Source: an uncultured Collinsella sp. (GTDB taxonomy: Bacteria; Actinomycetota; Coriobacteriia; Coriobacteriales; Coriobacteriaceae). From it: a stretch of DNA of 28,839 nt. The translations under genes were made by a program, and so were the position numbers. Positions 1 through 6,991 of the stretch are shown here, piece by piece (position 1 is the first letter of the stretch; each line of letters begins with the position of its first letter). The notes below the pieces were generated by a model that saw only the letters and a list, made by a program, of their open reading frames with translations, did not search any database and had not been told where the DNA came from. The stretch is taken from assembly GCA_900556875.1 (NCBI GenBank), contig USQQ01000020.1, positions 1 through 28,839 on the forward strand. Direction: 5' to 3'.

Positions 1-810
1 AACACCGTGCAGGAGACGCTGATCCTCCCGCTGTATTCCCGGAAGCTGTGTACGGAGCTGTATCCGAACCTTTACAGGGATGAAACAGCGGTTCGTCTGC
101 TCGGCCAGATCGACTACGACTTTTCAGAGGCAGAGAAAAACTCCCGCAGCCTGATGCAGCGCTTTGGTGCGCTGGAGGTGGCCATGCGGCAGGGTGATCT
201 TGCTTTCGAGGTGCGGGATTACCTGAAAGACCACCCCAATGCGGCGGTGGTCAATCTGGGCTGCGGGCTGGACAACACCGGCAGAACCTGCGACAACGGT
301 AGATGCAAGATCTACAATCTGGACTTCCCGGATGTGATTGCCTTGCGGCAGCAGCTGCTGCCCGCCGGGGATCGAGAACAAAATATCCCCTGCGACCTGA
401 AAGACACCGCATGGTTTGGCAAAATCGATGCCTCCGGCGGGGCGGTGTTCTTCGCCTCCGGAGTGTTCTATTACTTTCTGACCCAGCAGGTCCGGAAACT
501 GGTGCGGGGGATGGCGGACGCTTTCCCCGGCTGTGTGCTGGTCTTTGATGCTGCCAATCGGACGGCAGTAAAGATGATCGCAAAAACATGGCTTAAGACT
601 GCAAAAATCAAGGATGTGGGGGCATATTTTGCGGTTTCGGATGCCGCCAAGGAAATCGGCACGTGGAACAGCCGTCTACAGGTCACAAGTCGCGGCTATA
701 TGCTGGGTTACAACGATTTGAGAGACCCTTCTGTCAGCGGCTTTTTCCGGTTTCTCGCAAGGGTCGGTGACAACGGGATGAAAATGCAAATCGTGAAAAT
801 TAGATTTTAA
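1..810 (+). CDS. Class I SAM-dependent methyltransferase (TcmP/LCMT-like), 5'-partial
   Basis: Probable SAM-dependent O-methyltransferase of the leucine carboxyl methyltransferase / TcmP-like group; the substrate is unknown. The SAM-binding motif I is visible as VVNLGCGLDNTG (about residues 80-91), and the central FFASGVFYYF strand fits the fold. A GTG at position 7 could serve as a start. However, the frame is open to the window edge (Asn-Thr before that Val), and family members carry more N-terminal residues, so I treat the gene as truncated by the window. The C-terminus looks complete, ending in KMQIVKIRF just before the stop. The gene is AT-richer than the housekeeping genes and reads like a Firmicutes protein, which suggests transfer. 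The family call is reasonably sure; the substrate is not. Confidence 0.8.
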   Translation, partial: NTVQETLILPLYSRKLCTELYPNLYRDETAVRLLGQIDYDFSEAEKNSRSLMQRFGALEVAMRQGDLAFEVRDYLKDHPNAAVVNLGCGLDNTGRTCDNGRCKIYNLDFPDVIALRQQLLPAGDREQNIPCDLKDTAWFGKIDASGGAVFFASGVFYYFLTQQVRKLVRGMADAFPGCVLVFDAANRTAVKMIAKTWLKTAKIKDVGAYFAVSDAAKEIGTWNSRLQVTSRGYMLGYNDLRDPSVSGFFRFLARVGDNGMKMQIVKIRF

Positions 811-819
811 AAGGCAAAA

Positions 820-936
820 ATGAAGCCCATTCACTTTGACGTTGAAGAAGACGGCTTTTACGGCACATATTGGGCGTGCAAGGACACACATACAGCAGCG
901 GGCACGGATTCAATTGAAACCGTGCCCGCTATCTGA
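820..936 (+). CDS. Possible 38-residue ORF or gene remnant after the methyltransferase
   Basis: A short ATG frame starts 9 bases after the methyltransferase stop and begins MKPIHFDVEEDGFYGTYW. I recognise no family. A weak AAAAGG precedes it. Its last third lies inside a strong hairpin (897-930), so it may be only the head of a lost downstream gene whose frame now runs into a terminator. It could equally be noise. Confidence 0.2.
   Translation: MKPIHFDVEEDGFYGTYWACKDTHTAAGTDSIETVPAI
897..930 (+). terminator. Perfect 11-bp stem hairpin downstream of the methyltransferase
   Basis: The arms AGCGGGCACGG (897-907) and CCGTGCCCGCT (920-930) pair perfectly around a 12-base loop. A U-rich tract is lacking: an AT-rich ATCTGATACTATATTAG follows. 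It probably ends the methyltransferase transcript, perhaps in both directions, since minus-strand transcripts from the DUF262 gene also point this way. Confidence 0.55.
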
Positions 937-972
937 TACTATATTAGTATATCGAACGTCTGTTCTATTCCA

Positions 973-1070
973 ACTCAATAGTTAAAAACTATCTCCGGTT
1001 TGTTCCAGTTTGCCGCAGTTCGCACCAGTTTGTCCCATTTACACCCAGTCTCAAAATCGCCGTGAATCCA
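973..1070 (-). repeat. Left copy of the ~98-bp repeat (six decamers) flanking the NTPase/DUF262 pair
   Basis: This is a direct repeat of 4676-4763, matching at about 79 of 88 aligned bases. The one indel is an extra 10 bases, exactly one decamer unit. The core (995-1054) is six imperfect 10-mers of the form CCAGTTTGNN. At the low-coordinate end sits a small inverted repeat, ATAGTT-AAA-AACTAT (978-992). Read on the minus strand, it still encodes WIHGDFETGCKWDKL, matching the antitoxin tail WIRGNFETGCKWDKL at the other copy. It is therefore either a truncated antitoxin 3' end or a repeat family that can be read as protein. Homology stops sharply at 1070. Confidence 0.85.
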
Positions 1071-1222
1071 TGGGGCCAAATCTGGGTCACGGATTTCGGG
1101 GCGGGGCAGGGTGTTTTAGCGGGTCAAGGTGGGTCACGGCAAACTGCGATAGCAGCTAATGATCACATGGACATTGCATGTCAGAGGAGGCAGGGTAGAG
1201 AAGCCTCTACAGGCCCCAGCAG
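1071..1222. other. Non-coding stretch between the left repeat and the DUF262 stop
   Basis: No convincing gene is present. The sequence GGGTCACGG occurs twice about 47 bases apart. The minus strand continues an open frame into the repeat (PEIRDPDLAPWIHG), but no start or antitoxin N-terminus is visible. A clear terminator for the minus-strand DUF262 gene was not found here. Confidence 0.4.
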
Positions 1223-3289
1223 CTACGATGGATCCCCGACCTTCGACTTGTACAGCTCGATCAGAAGCTCTGAGCAGTCAATGCCCGCTGCCTCAAAAAC
1301 GATCTTCAGCGTTTCGATTTTCACATAAGTCGAGCTTCCGGGATTGAAGTAGATTCCCTCACCGACTTTGAAGCAATAGTCGCTTTCTTTCCATGAGAAA
1401 TACCTTCCCGGGAAGTCCGAGCCCTCAGGGACGAACTTATGGAAGACGACTGGATCAAGCTCGTAAACCATGGAAAGCACGCCGCAGATCATGTCAACCC
1501 AGGTCTTCGCCGTGAAGCGAGATCCCATGAAGCTGTATGCGGCGATCTGCCTGCCGGTGAACGAGAAATCATCGTCGAGGGCATGCTCCTCGTAGGCGTC
1601 GTTGCCCCACTCGAAGTCGGACTCGATGGATGGCCAAAGCTCAAGGAACTTCCTCTTCATGAGCTCGTTGCGAGCCTTCAGCTGCTCCTCGCCCCAGGCC
1701 TCCTGCTGGCAGACGAAGCCGTTGATCCTGAAGCCAGACTGCTTGAAGCCGTTCTCCATGTCCCGCTTCTCGGCAAAGCGCCTGTTGCTGTATTTGGAGT
1801 TGTATGCGGTAAGCGTCAGATTCGCCATGCTGTTCAGCCACCTTGCGTGAATTGCGGCGAACTCAACGCCCAAATCCTGCTGCCAGCTTGTCGAAAGCGT
1901 CTGGGGCATGATGTGCTCAATGCTGAAAGACTCATCGCGAAGGTTGTCGACGACGTTGACCCTTTCGAGGCTGTCTCCGTTTTCAAGACGATCGAAGAGG
2001 TAGTACTTGTAGCTCGCGATCCTGTAGAAGTCCCTCTCTTCGAACGCTTGAATGAACTCGGCGTCGTCGGGGAAGTGGCCGCTGCCCTCCTTGGAGAGGA
2101 GAACTTTGTTCAACACGTCAGGATATGAACCGCCGTCTTTGACGCCTCTCAAAACCTCGCTGTGCAGAGTCTCGAAGACCTTGTTGAGCGCATTTGTGGG
2201 AACCTTGCAGACCCAGCGCCTGAAAAGGTAGGTCTCGACGGATTTGAGCGCCTCGATCACCTGCTGGTCGCTGATTCCTCCACAGCGCCTGTATTCGAAT
2301 AGATTAAGCGTGAACGGGTTCATGACGCTCATGTCCAGCAGAATAAGTCGCCTCAAAACCGCATCAAGCCGATGGTTTCCAGAATCGGCGTCGTTAATCG
2401 CCTTGTAATGCTTTGAGTACTTAAGAAGTTCCTCAAGCAGGACTTTCGTATCGAATGCCTCCGCTTTTACATAGTCCTTGAACACGGAATAGACCTTCTT
2501 GATTGCGGGGGTCTTCCTGCGGACGGCAGCAAGCCAATCACGAGCAAAGGAGCTTACGTCGTAGCCGGTATTCTTCTCGATCTCGTTCCAGTACTGCTCG
2601 TAATACTCTTCCTGCATTTGGGCATCCAGACCCATGAGGATAAAGTTGCGGATCTTGTCGCCCTCGTTCAGGTCGAGGCCTGTCGAGTTGAGGCTCTCGA
2701 AGATTCGCTGGGCGTCATCCTCCTTGTCAAGCTTGATGTCGATGATCATCAGGCGCTCGATGGCATCGCGCAGCTGATCGGCCGTCAGCCTTGTCTTGTC
2801 GATACGGCCGCAGAAATAGATGTAATTCTGGGTTACGTTGGAGTCCTGGATGAACTTCTCTGCGTCAGCGGAGTAAAGCGCCTCAAAGGCAGCCTGGTCG
2901 TCCTTGATGAGCTTCAGCTTCAGCTTTCGCTCGGACTTATGCCATTTGTCGATGAGGTATTCCTCGTTGATCATGTCGGCCAGATTGTCGTCTTCGGAGG
3001 CGATGGCGCCTTCCCTGAGCTTGCTCACAAGCGCAAGGAGAAGGAGGTAAGACGTGGTGATCCTTTGCTGGCCATCGATGACGATGCGTGTGTCGGGGCC
3101 ATCTGCTTTGGAGACGATGCTTCCAAAGAAATGACTCTCCACGCCTTCTGAAATGACATCCTCGAGGTCGTCGAACAATTGCTTGCAGTTTTCGATCTTC
3201 CAGTCGTAGTTGCGCTGATAGACGGGGATAACAAATCGAGTTTTCGTGCCTTCGAGCAAGTTAAGAAGGTATCGTTCTTCGCCTTTCAT
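1223..3289 (-). CDS. DUF262/DUF1524 (GmrSD-like) protein, candidate defence nuclease
   Basis: A 688-residue protein of the ParB/sulfiredoxin-like DUF262 plus HNH-like DUF1524 architecture, known from type IV modification-dependent restriction enzymes (GmrSD) and other phage-defence proteins. Visible motifs are the DUF262 signature YQRNYDW (residues 24-30), DGQQR (72-76) and FESLNSTGLDLNEGDKIRN (197-215). The DUF1524 signature IEHIMPQ (457-463) is followed by LTLTAYNSKYSNRRF (491-505), the usual His/Asn nuclease region. About 110 further residues (575-688) form a C-terminal domain I do not recognise. The ATG lies 9 bases after the upstream NTPase gene, whose TAG stop is part of this gene's AGGAG ribosome binding site. 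The two proteins are therefore probably translated together. Modified-DNA cleavage is inferred from family, not proven. Confidence 0.88.
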   Translation of the reverse strand: MKGEERYLLNLLEGTKTRFVIPVYQRNYDWKIENCKQLFDDLEDVISEGVESHFFGSIVSKADGPDTRIVIDGQQRITTSYLLLLALVSKLREGAIASEDDNLADMINEEYLIDKWHKSERKLKLKLIKDDQAAFEALYSADAEKFIQDSNVTQNYIYFCGRIDKTRLTADQLRDAIERLMIIDIKLDKEDDAQRIFESLNSTGLDLNEGDKIRNFILMGLDAQMQEEYYEQYWNEIEKNTGYDVSSFARDWLAAVRRKTPAIKKVYSVFKDYVKAEAFDTKVLLEELLKYSKHYKAINDADSGNHRLDAVLRRLILLDMSVMNPFTLNLFEYRRCGGISDQQVIEALKSVETYLFRRWVCKVPTNALNKVFETLHSEVLRGVKDGGSYPDVLNKVLLSKEGSGHFPDDAEFIQAFEERDFYRIASYKYYLFDRLENGDSLERVNVVDNLRDESFSIEHIMPQTLSTSWQQDLGVEFAAIHARWLNSMANLTLTAYNSKYSNRRFAEKRDMENGFKQSGFRINGFVCQQEAWGEEQLKARNELMKRKFLELWPSIESDFEWGNDAYEEHALDDDFSFTGRQIAAYSFMGSRFTAKTWVDMICGVLSMVYELDPVVFHKFVPEGSDFPGRYFSWKESDYCFKVGEGIYFNPGSSTYVKIETLKIVFEAAGIDCSELLIELYKSKVGDPS

Positions 3290-3298
3290 CTGTTACTC

Positions 3299-4657
3299 CT
3301 AGATAATCTTTGCTAAACGCGGGAGCGAGTCAAATCCCCAGCTTCTTCCAATAAGAACTTGATAGGAATGCTGGTATTTAGAATTGTTTCTGTCTTTGCA
3401 CCAAATCATGTAGACCAAGGTCTCGAGGAGCTCGTGCCTTGCACCTACCTTGTCTTCGTCGGAAGGGGTCTTTCCCTCCTCGAACTTTATGTACGACCCC
3501 CATGTTGCATCCATAAACTCCATCGCCGCTTCGCTCTTAGAGAATGCATGATAAAGAGGCTCAATTTCAAATTTCTGAACCACAGAGGCAAACGCGTCGG
3601 CGTCAAATACTTTCAAGGCGAGCATAGTCGGGACCAGGCCGGCATCGGCAAACGCTCGAACCCGGTCGTCTACAAATCCATCGCGGCTTTCCAATACTAA
3701 AGGGCGAACTCTGAAAAGCTCAGTCAGATACCTGTTGGCGTCCCTCATCGTCATTCCGTATGCCTCTGCAAGCTCATACGCAATTACGTCAAAGCGGTTG
3801 GAGGTTTTTATGAAGCCGTTCGCTTCTAGCTGCTTAAAGCTATCGACCTTTCTTAGAGGGATGGTTAGATCGTAGAAACGCGACAAATAACGTCGGCCGT
3901 CAAAACCTTGCCCATACATGCCTTCAACAACATGTGATAGTTGATTGGCGTTGACCGAATACACGATGACTACTCGATCATCTGTAAACAGATTCTTCAA
4001 CTGCTCGAGCACCTTCATTGCAAAAGAAGGACGGCAACGATCGAGCTCATCGACAATGAGAAGCAATGTGTTGGCTTTTTCAGGGAGAGCTACATCTACC
4101 AGGTTTGAAACAGAGGACCTTAGCGTTTCTCTGTCACGATAAGCCTGGATTAAATCTCTGCCCGAAAAAGCGTCTCTTAAAGAGCTGGCTCCGCCATGTC
4201 CAAAGACCCCCAATATGGCGTCGAGTGTTCCGGCAATCTTTTCGCCAGCTTCGGTGTCACTGCGAAAAGAGGCGCATGCATCGCCTTGGAGGGCTATAGA
4301 TGCTGCAATCGAAGGCAGCGGATCATCCCAATGGTCATTTTCCCAGGCGTTGTAGTATACGGGCAAGAAGCTGTTCAGCTCCATATAGGGTGCAAGCTCG
4401 CGATTGTTGTCAAGCAATCCGTCGAGGTCTCCGTGAGACTCAAGAAAAGGATTAACCTCTTCAAGGATGCAGGCCACCTGTCTAACGAAGAATGTCTTCC
4501 CGCTTCCCCAATCAGCGTCGACGAACAGGGAAAACCCGCCTTCGATGGATTTGAGTATCCCGGCAAACTCGGCGAGATCTCCATTCCTCCCGAGGGCGTC
4601 GTTGTGCAGCAGCTTAACAAGGATGTCGCGTGTAGGTGCTGAATCGATTCTTCGCAT
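3299..4657 (-). CDS. KAP-family P-loop NTPase
   Basis: A 452-residue NTPase of the KAP (Kidins220/ARMS and PifA) family. The Walker A motif is WGSGKTF (residues 50-56), a KAP-typical YNAWEND lies at 102-108, and Walker B LLLIVDELDR is at 198-207 followed by CRPSF. A sensor-like strand, VVIVYSVN, follows. I see no transmembrane insertion of the kind found in some family members. The ATG at 4657 is preferred. An in-frame TTG at 4681 would add eight residues, but it lies inside the flanking repeat and lacks a better ribosome binding site. KAP NTPases occur in phage-exclusion and defence loci (PifA; QatA). Here the partner is a DUF262/DUF1524 protein 9 bases downstream, suggesting a sensor/motor plus nuclease pair. 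Confidence 0.88.
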   Translation of the reverse strand: MRRIDSAPTRDILVKLLHNDALGRNGDLAEFAGILKSIEGGFSLFVDADWGSGKTFFVRQVACILEEVNPFLESHGDLDGLLDNNRELAPYMELNSFLPVYYNAWENDHWDDPLPSIAASIALQGDACASFRSDTEAGEKIAGTLDAILGVFGHGGASSLRDAFSGRDLIQAYRDRETLRSSVSNLVDVALPEKANTLLLIVDELDRCRPSFAMKVLEQLKNLFTDDRVVIVYSVNANQLSHVVEGMYGQGFDGRRYLSRFYDLTIPLRKVDSFKQLEANGFIKTSNRFDVIAYELAEAYGMTMRDANRYLTELFRVRPLVLESRDGFVDDRVRAFADAGLVPTMLALKVFDADAFASVVQKFEIEPLYHAFSKSEAAMEFMDATWGSYIKFEEGKTPSDEDKVGARHELLETLVYMIWCKDRNNSKYQHSYQVLIGRSWGFDSLPRLAKII

Positions 4658-4675
4658 GTTACTTACTCTAATCCC

Positions 4676-4763
4676 ACTCAATAGTTAGAAACTATCTCCA
4701 GTTCGTTCCAGTTTGCCTCAGTTTGTCCCACTTGCATCCAGTCTCAAAATTGCCGCGAATCCA
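4676..4763 (-). repeat. Right copy of the flanking repeat (five decamers), overlapping the antitoxin 3' end
   Basis: This is the direct repeat partner of 973-1070. Five decamers occupy 4698-4747, and the inverted repeat ATAGTT-AGA-AACTAT lies at 4681-4695. The copy spans the end of the antitoxin gene (codons 51-73), its stop, and the gap before the NTPase start. The two copies bracket about 3.6 kb containing only the NTPase and DUF262 genes. Recombination between them would delete exactly that pair. Confidence 0.85.
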
Positions 4764-4913
4764 GACCTCGAAGGGTGTCCTCTGCTCCCTCACGGCCTGC
4801 TTGAGGAACATGTTGATCGCCTGGGTGGTGCTGATGCCGAGCTTCGAGAAGAGCTTCGCAGCGTCGTCCCTCGTCTGCCTCTCCATGCGTACGGTGACGT
4901 TAACTGTCTCCAT
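4692..4913 (-). CDS. RelB/DinJ-family antitoxin-like ribbon-helix-helix protein
   Basis: A 73-residue protein. METVNVTVRMERQTRDDAAK resembles a RelB/DinJ N-terminal ribbon-helix-helix strand and helix, and GISTTQAINMFLKQAVREQ with PFEV is the typical second half. The ATG at 4913 is fixed by an AAGGAGG five bases upstream; the longer open frame has no such site. Family antitoxins neutralise a RelE/YafQ toxin and bind their own promoter. No toxin gene follows. Instead, the KAP NTPase begins 34 bases after the stop. The last 23 residues, including GNFETGCKWDKL, come from the decamer repeat and are not normal family sequence. The protein may be an orphan antitoxin or a co-opted regulator of the NTPase/DUF262 genes. 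Confidence 0.75.
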   Translation of the reverse strand: METVNVTVRMERQTRDDAAKLFSKLGISTTQAINMFLKQAVREQRTPFEVWIRGNFETGCKWDKLRQTGTNWR

Positions 4914-5051
4914 GCGGACCTCCTTGCCTCGTGTGTGCGCAATACGGCGATTGCACGCGCGGCAGGCGGTATGTTCCTGGAATCCGTCATGGTGTGGCGG
5001 ATATCCGTCACGTGGCGACTGGAATATGCCGTGACCCGCTCCCATATACAA

Positions 5052-5090
5052 AGATAGCACCCATGATGCAGTGCGCCATGGGTGCTATCT
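5052..5090 (-). terminator. Strong terminator of guaA (14-bp perfect stem)
   Basis: AGATAGCACCCATG (5052-5065) pairs perfectly with CATGGGTGCTATCT (5077-5090) around 11 bases. On the minus strand the stem is followed by a modest TTTGTATAT tract. It lies 34 bases past the guaA stop and separates guaA from the accessory island. Confidence 0.8.
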
Positions 5091-5124
5091 AGGTTTTCAT
5101 GCACGTAAATTGCACATATTTTAA

Positions 5125-6723
5125 CTACTCCCACTCGATGGTCGCCGGCGGCTTGGACGTGATGTCGTAGCACACGCGGTTGGCACCGGGAACCTCGGCC
5201 ACGATGCGGCCCGAGATGCGGGCCAGGACGTCGTAGGGCAGCTTGGCCCAGTCGGCGGTCATGGCGTCGCTGGACTCCACGGCGCGCAAGATGATCGGGC
5301 GCTGATAGGTGCGCTCGTCGCCCATAACGCCAACGGACTTGATGTCGGGCAGGACCGCAAAATACTGCCAGCAGCTGTGCTCGGAGTTGCGCTCGCCGGT
5401 CTGCTCAAACAGACGCTGGTTATAGGCGTCGAGCTCCTCGCGCACGATGGCGTCGGCATTCTTGAGGATCTCGAGCTTCTCCTTGTCGACCGCACCGATG
5501 ATGCGGATGGCCAGGCCCGGGCCCGGGAAGGGCTGACGGAACACGATGTGGCCCGGCAGGCCCAGCGCCAGACCAAGTGCACGGACCTCGTCCTTAAAGA
5601 AGTGGTCGAGCGGCTCGATAAGGTCGAAGTGCACGCCCTCGGGGAACGGGATCAGGTTGTGATGGCTCTTGATGGTGGCCGTCTTACCGCCCGTCTTGCG
5701 AGCGCCGGACTCGATGATGTCGGGGTAGATGGTGCCCTGAGCCAGGTACTTGACCGGCCTGCCATCGGTCTCGAGCTGCTGCGCCACGGCGAAGAACTCT
5801 TTCCAGAACTGCGTGCCGATGATGCGGCGCTTCTCCTCGGGCTCGGTCACGCCGGCCAGAAGCTCGGCATAACGGTCCTCGGCGTGGACGTGGATAAAGT
5901 CGACGTCAAACTGCTTGGTGAAGACCTCCTCCACCTGCTCGGGCTCACCCTTGCGCAGCAGACCGTGGTTGATGAACACGCAGGTCATCTGCTTGCCCAC
6001 GGCGCGAGCGCCCAGCGCAGCCACGACGGAGGAGTCGACGCCACCGGACAGGGCCAGAATCACGCGGTCGTCGCCGACCTTCTCGCGGAACTCGGCCGTC
6101 ATGGTCTCGACCAGGTTGTCCATGCTCCAGTTGGGCTCCAGGCCGCAGATCTCAAACAGGAAGTTGCTCAGCAGCTGCTGACCGTACTCGGAGTGCTTGA
6201 CCTCGGGGTGGAACTGCGTGGTGAAAATCTTGCGCTCGACGCACTCCATGGCGGCAACCGGGCACACGTCGGTGCTGGCGGTAACGGTAAAGCCCTCGGG
6301 CACCTCGGACACGGCGTCGCGGTGGCTCATCCACACGGTCTGCTCCATGGGCGTGGAGTTAAAGAGCTTGGCGCCGGCCGTGCGCGTGATGGTGGCGCGG
6401 CCGTACTCGCCCACCTCGGAGTGGCCGACCTTGCCGCCGAGCGTCACGGCCGTGATCTGATGGCCGTAGCAAAAGCCCAAGACGGGAAGGCCCAGGTCAA
6501 AGATGGCAGGATCGATGGATGGAGCGTCCTCAGCATACACGGAGGCCGGGCCGCCAGAAAGGATGAGCGCAGAGGCGTTCATCTCGCGAATCTCATCGGC
6601 CGAGATGTCGCAGGGAACGATCTCGGAATACACGTTGAGGTCGCGGACGCGACGGGCAATGAGCTGACCGTACTGCGCACCAAAGTCGAGTACGAGGACC
6701 TTTGCGGAAGCCTTTTGATCCAT
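5125..6723 (-). CDS. guaA: GMP synthase (glutamine-hydrolysing)
   Basis: A 532-residue cytoplasmic enzyme that converts XMP to GMP with ATP and glutamine in the last step of guanine nucleotide synthesis. The N-terminal class I amidotransferase shows VLDFGAQY at the start, nucleophile Cys85 in GFCYGHQ, and His172 in FHPEV. The ATP pyrophosphatase PP-loop is SGGVDSS (226-232). The C-terminal dimerisation domain ends in the canonical PPATIEWE. The ATG at 6723 gives the usual N-terminus and follows a GAGGGGGAAA ribosome binding site; the frame is open far upstream but that part has no homology. A strong terminator follows. No guanine riboswitch was recognised in the leader. Confidence 0.97.
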   Translation of the reverse strand: MDQKASAKVLVLDFGAQYGQLIARRVRDLNVYSEIVPCDISADEIREMNASALILSGGPASVYAEDAPSIDPAIFDLGLPVLGFCYGHQITAVTLGGKVGHSEVGEYGRATITRTAGAKLFNSTPMEQTVWMSHRDAVSEVPEGFTVTASTDVCPVAAMECVERKIFTTQFHPEVKHSEYGQQLLSNFLFEICGLEPNWSMDNLVETMTAEFREKVGDDRVILALSGGVDSSVVAALGARAVGKQMTCVFINHGLLRKGEPEQVEEVFTKQFDVDFIHVHAEDRYAELLAGVTEPEEKRRIIGTQFWKEFFAVAQQLETDGRPVKYLAQGTIYPDIIESGARKTGGKTATIKSHHNLIPFPEGVHFDLIEPLDHFFKDEVRALGLALGLPGHIVFRQPFPGPGLAIRIIGAVDKEKLEILKNADAIVREELDAYNQRLFEQTGERNSEHSCWQYFAVLPDIKSVGVMGDERTYQRPIILRAVESSDAMTADWAKLPYDVLARISGRIVAEVPGANRVCYDITSKPPATIEWE

Positions 6724-6887
6724 GGTTTCCCCCTCTTGTTGGCGGGGAGCCGGTGCCCACCCGCGTGAATGAACGAAAATAACTTTCATAGTGTACACGT
6801 AACCAGCGGTTCTGCGCCCGTCATAGCCATCAGAGCACGGCAAACGCACGACCTGGGCCCCTATTTGACAGCAATTGGAGCGTTGCC

Positions 6888-6914
6888 AAACGTTACAGAT
6901 GATGTAATACGTTT
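6888..6914. promoter_or_regulatory. Imperfect inverted repeat in the guaA-ansA divergent region
   Basis: AAACGTTACA (6888-6897) faces TGTAATACGTTT (6903-6914) across five bases. The arms match except for a 2-base insertion. The right arm overlaps the candidate -35 of ansA. It may be an operator acting on either divergent gene; the regulator is unknown. Confidence 0.3.
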
Positions 6915-6940
6915 GAACATTGGACGCCCTGTGCCACAAT
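6913..6940 (+). promoter_or_regulatory. Candidate ansA promoter
   Basis: TTGAAC (6913-6918) and CACAAT (6935-6940) are separated by 16 bases, each matching 4 of 6 consensus positions. A start near 6947 would leave a leader of about 45 bases before the ansA ATG. Confidence 0.35.
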
Positions 6941-6991
6941 ACTGCCGAACGACTCCGCCTCTGTGGCGGCAAATACGATAGGAATACCAGC

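Noticed and set aside
995..1054. CRISPR array
   Set aside because: The repeats are contiguous 10-mers with no spacers and no cas genes.
1062..1328. Plus-strand 88-codon frame near the DUF262 3' end
   Set aside because: It overlaps the DUF262 gene, has no ribosome binding site and shows no recognisable domain.
4658..4681. TTG start for the KAP NTPase at 4681
   Set aside because: It lies within the flanking repeat, adds only eight residues with no homology, and lacks a better ribosome binding site than the ATG at 4657.
5377..6768. Long plus-strand frame opposite guaA
   Set aside because: It is a shadow of a confidently identified gene; its repetitive Leu/Gly/His composition is typical of antisense frames in GC-rich DNA.
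6724..6991. Guanine (purine) riboswitch ahead of guaA
   Set aside because: The conserved purine-riboswitch junction and loop sequences could not be found in the leader on the minus strand.
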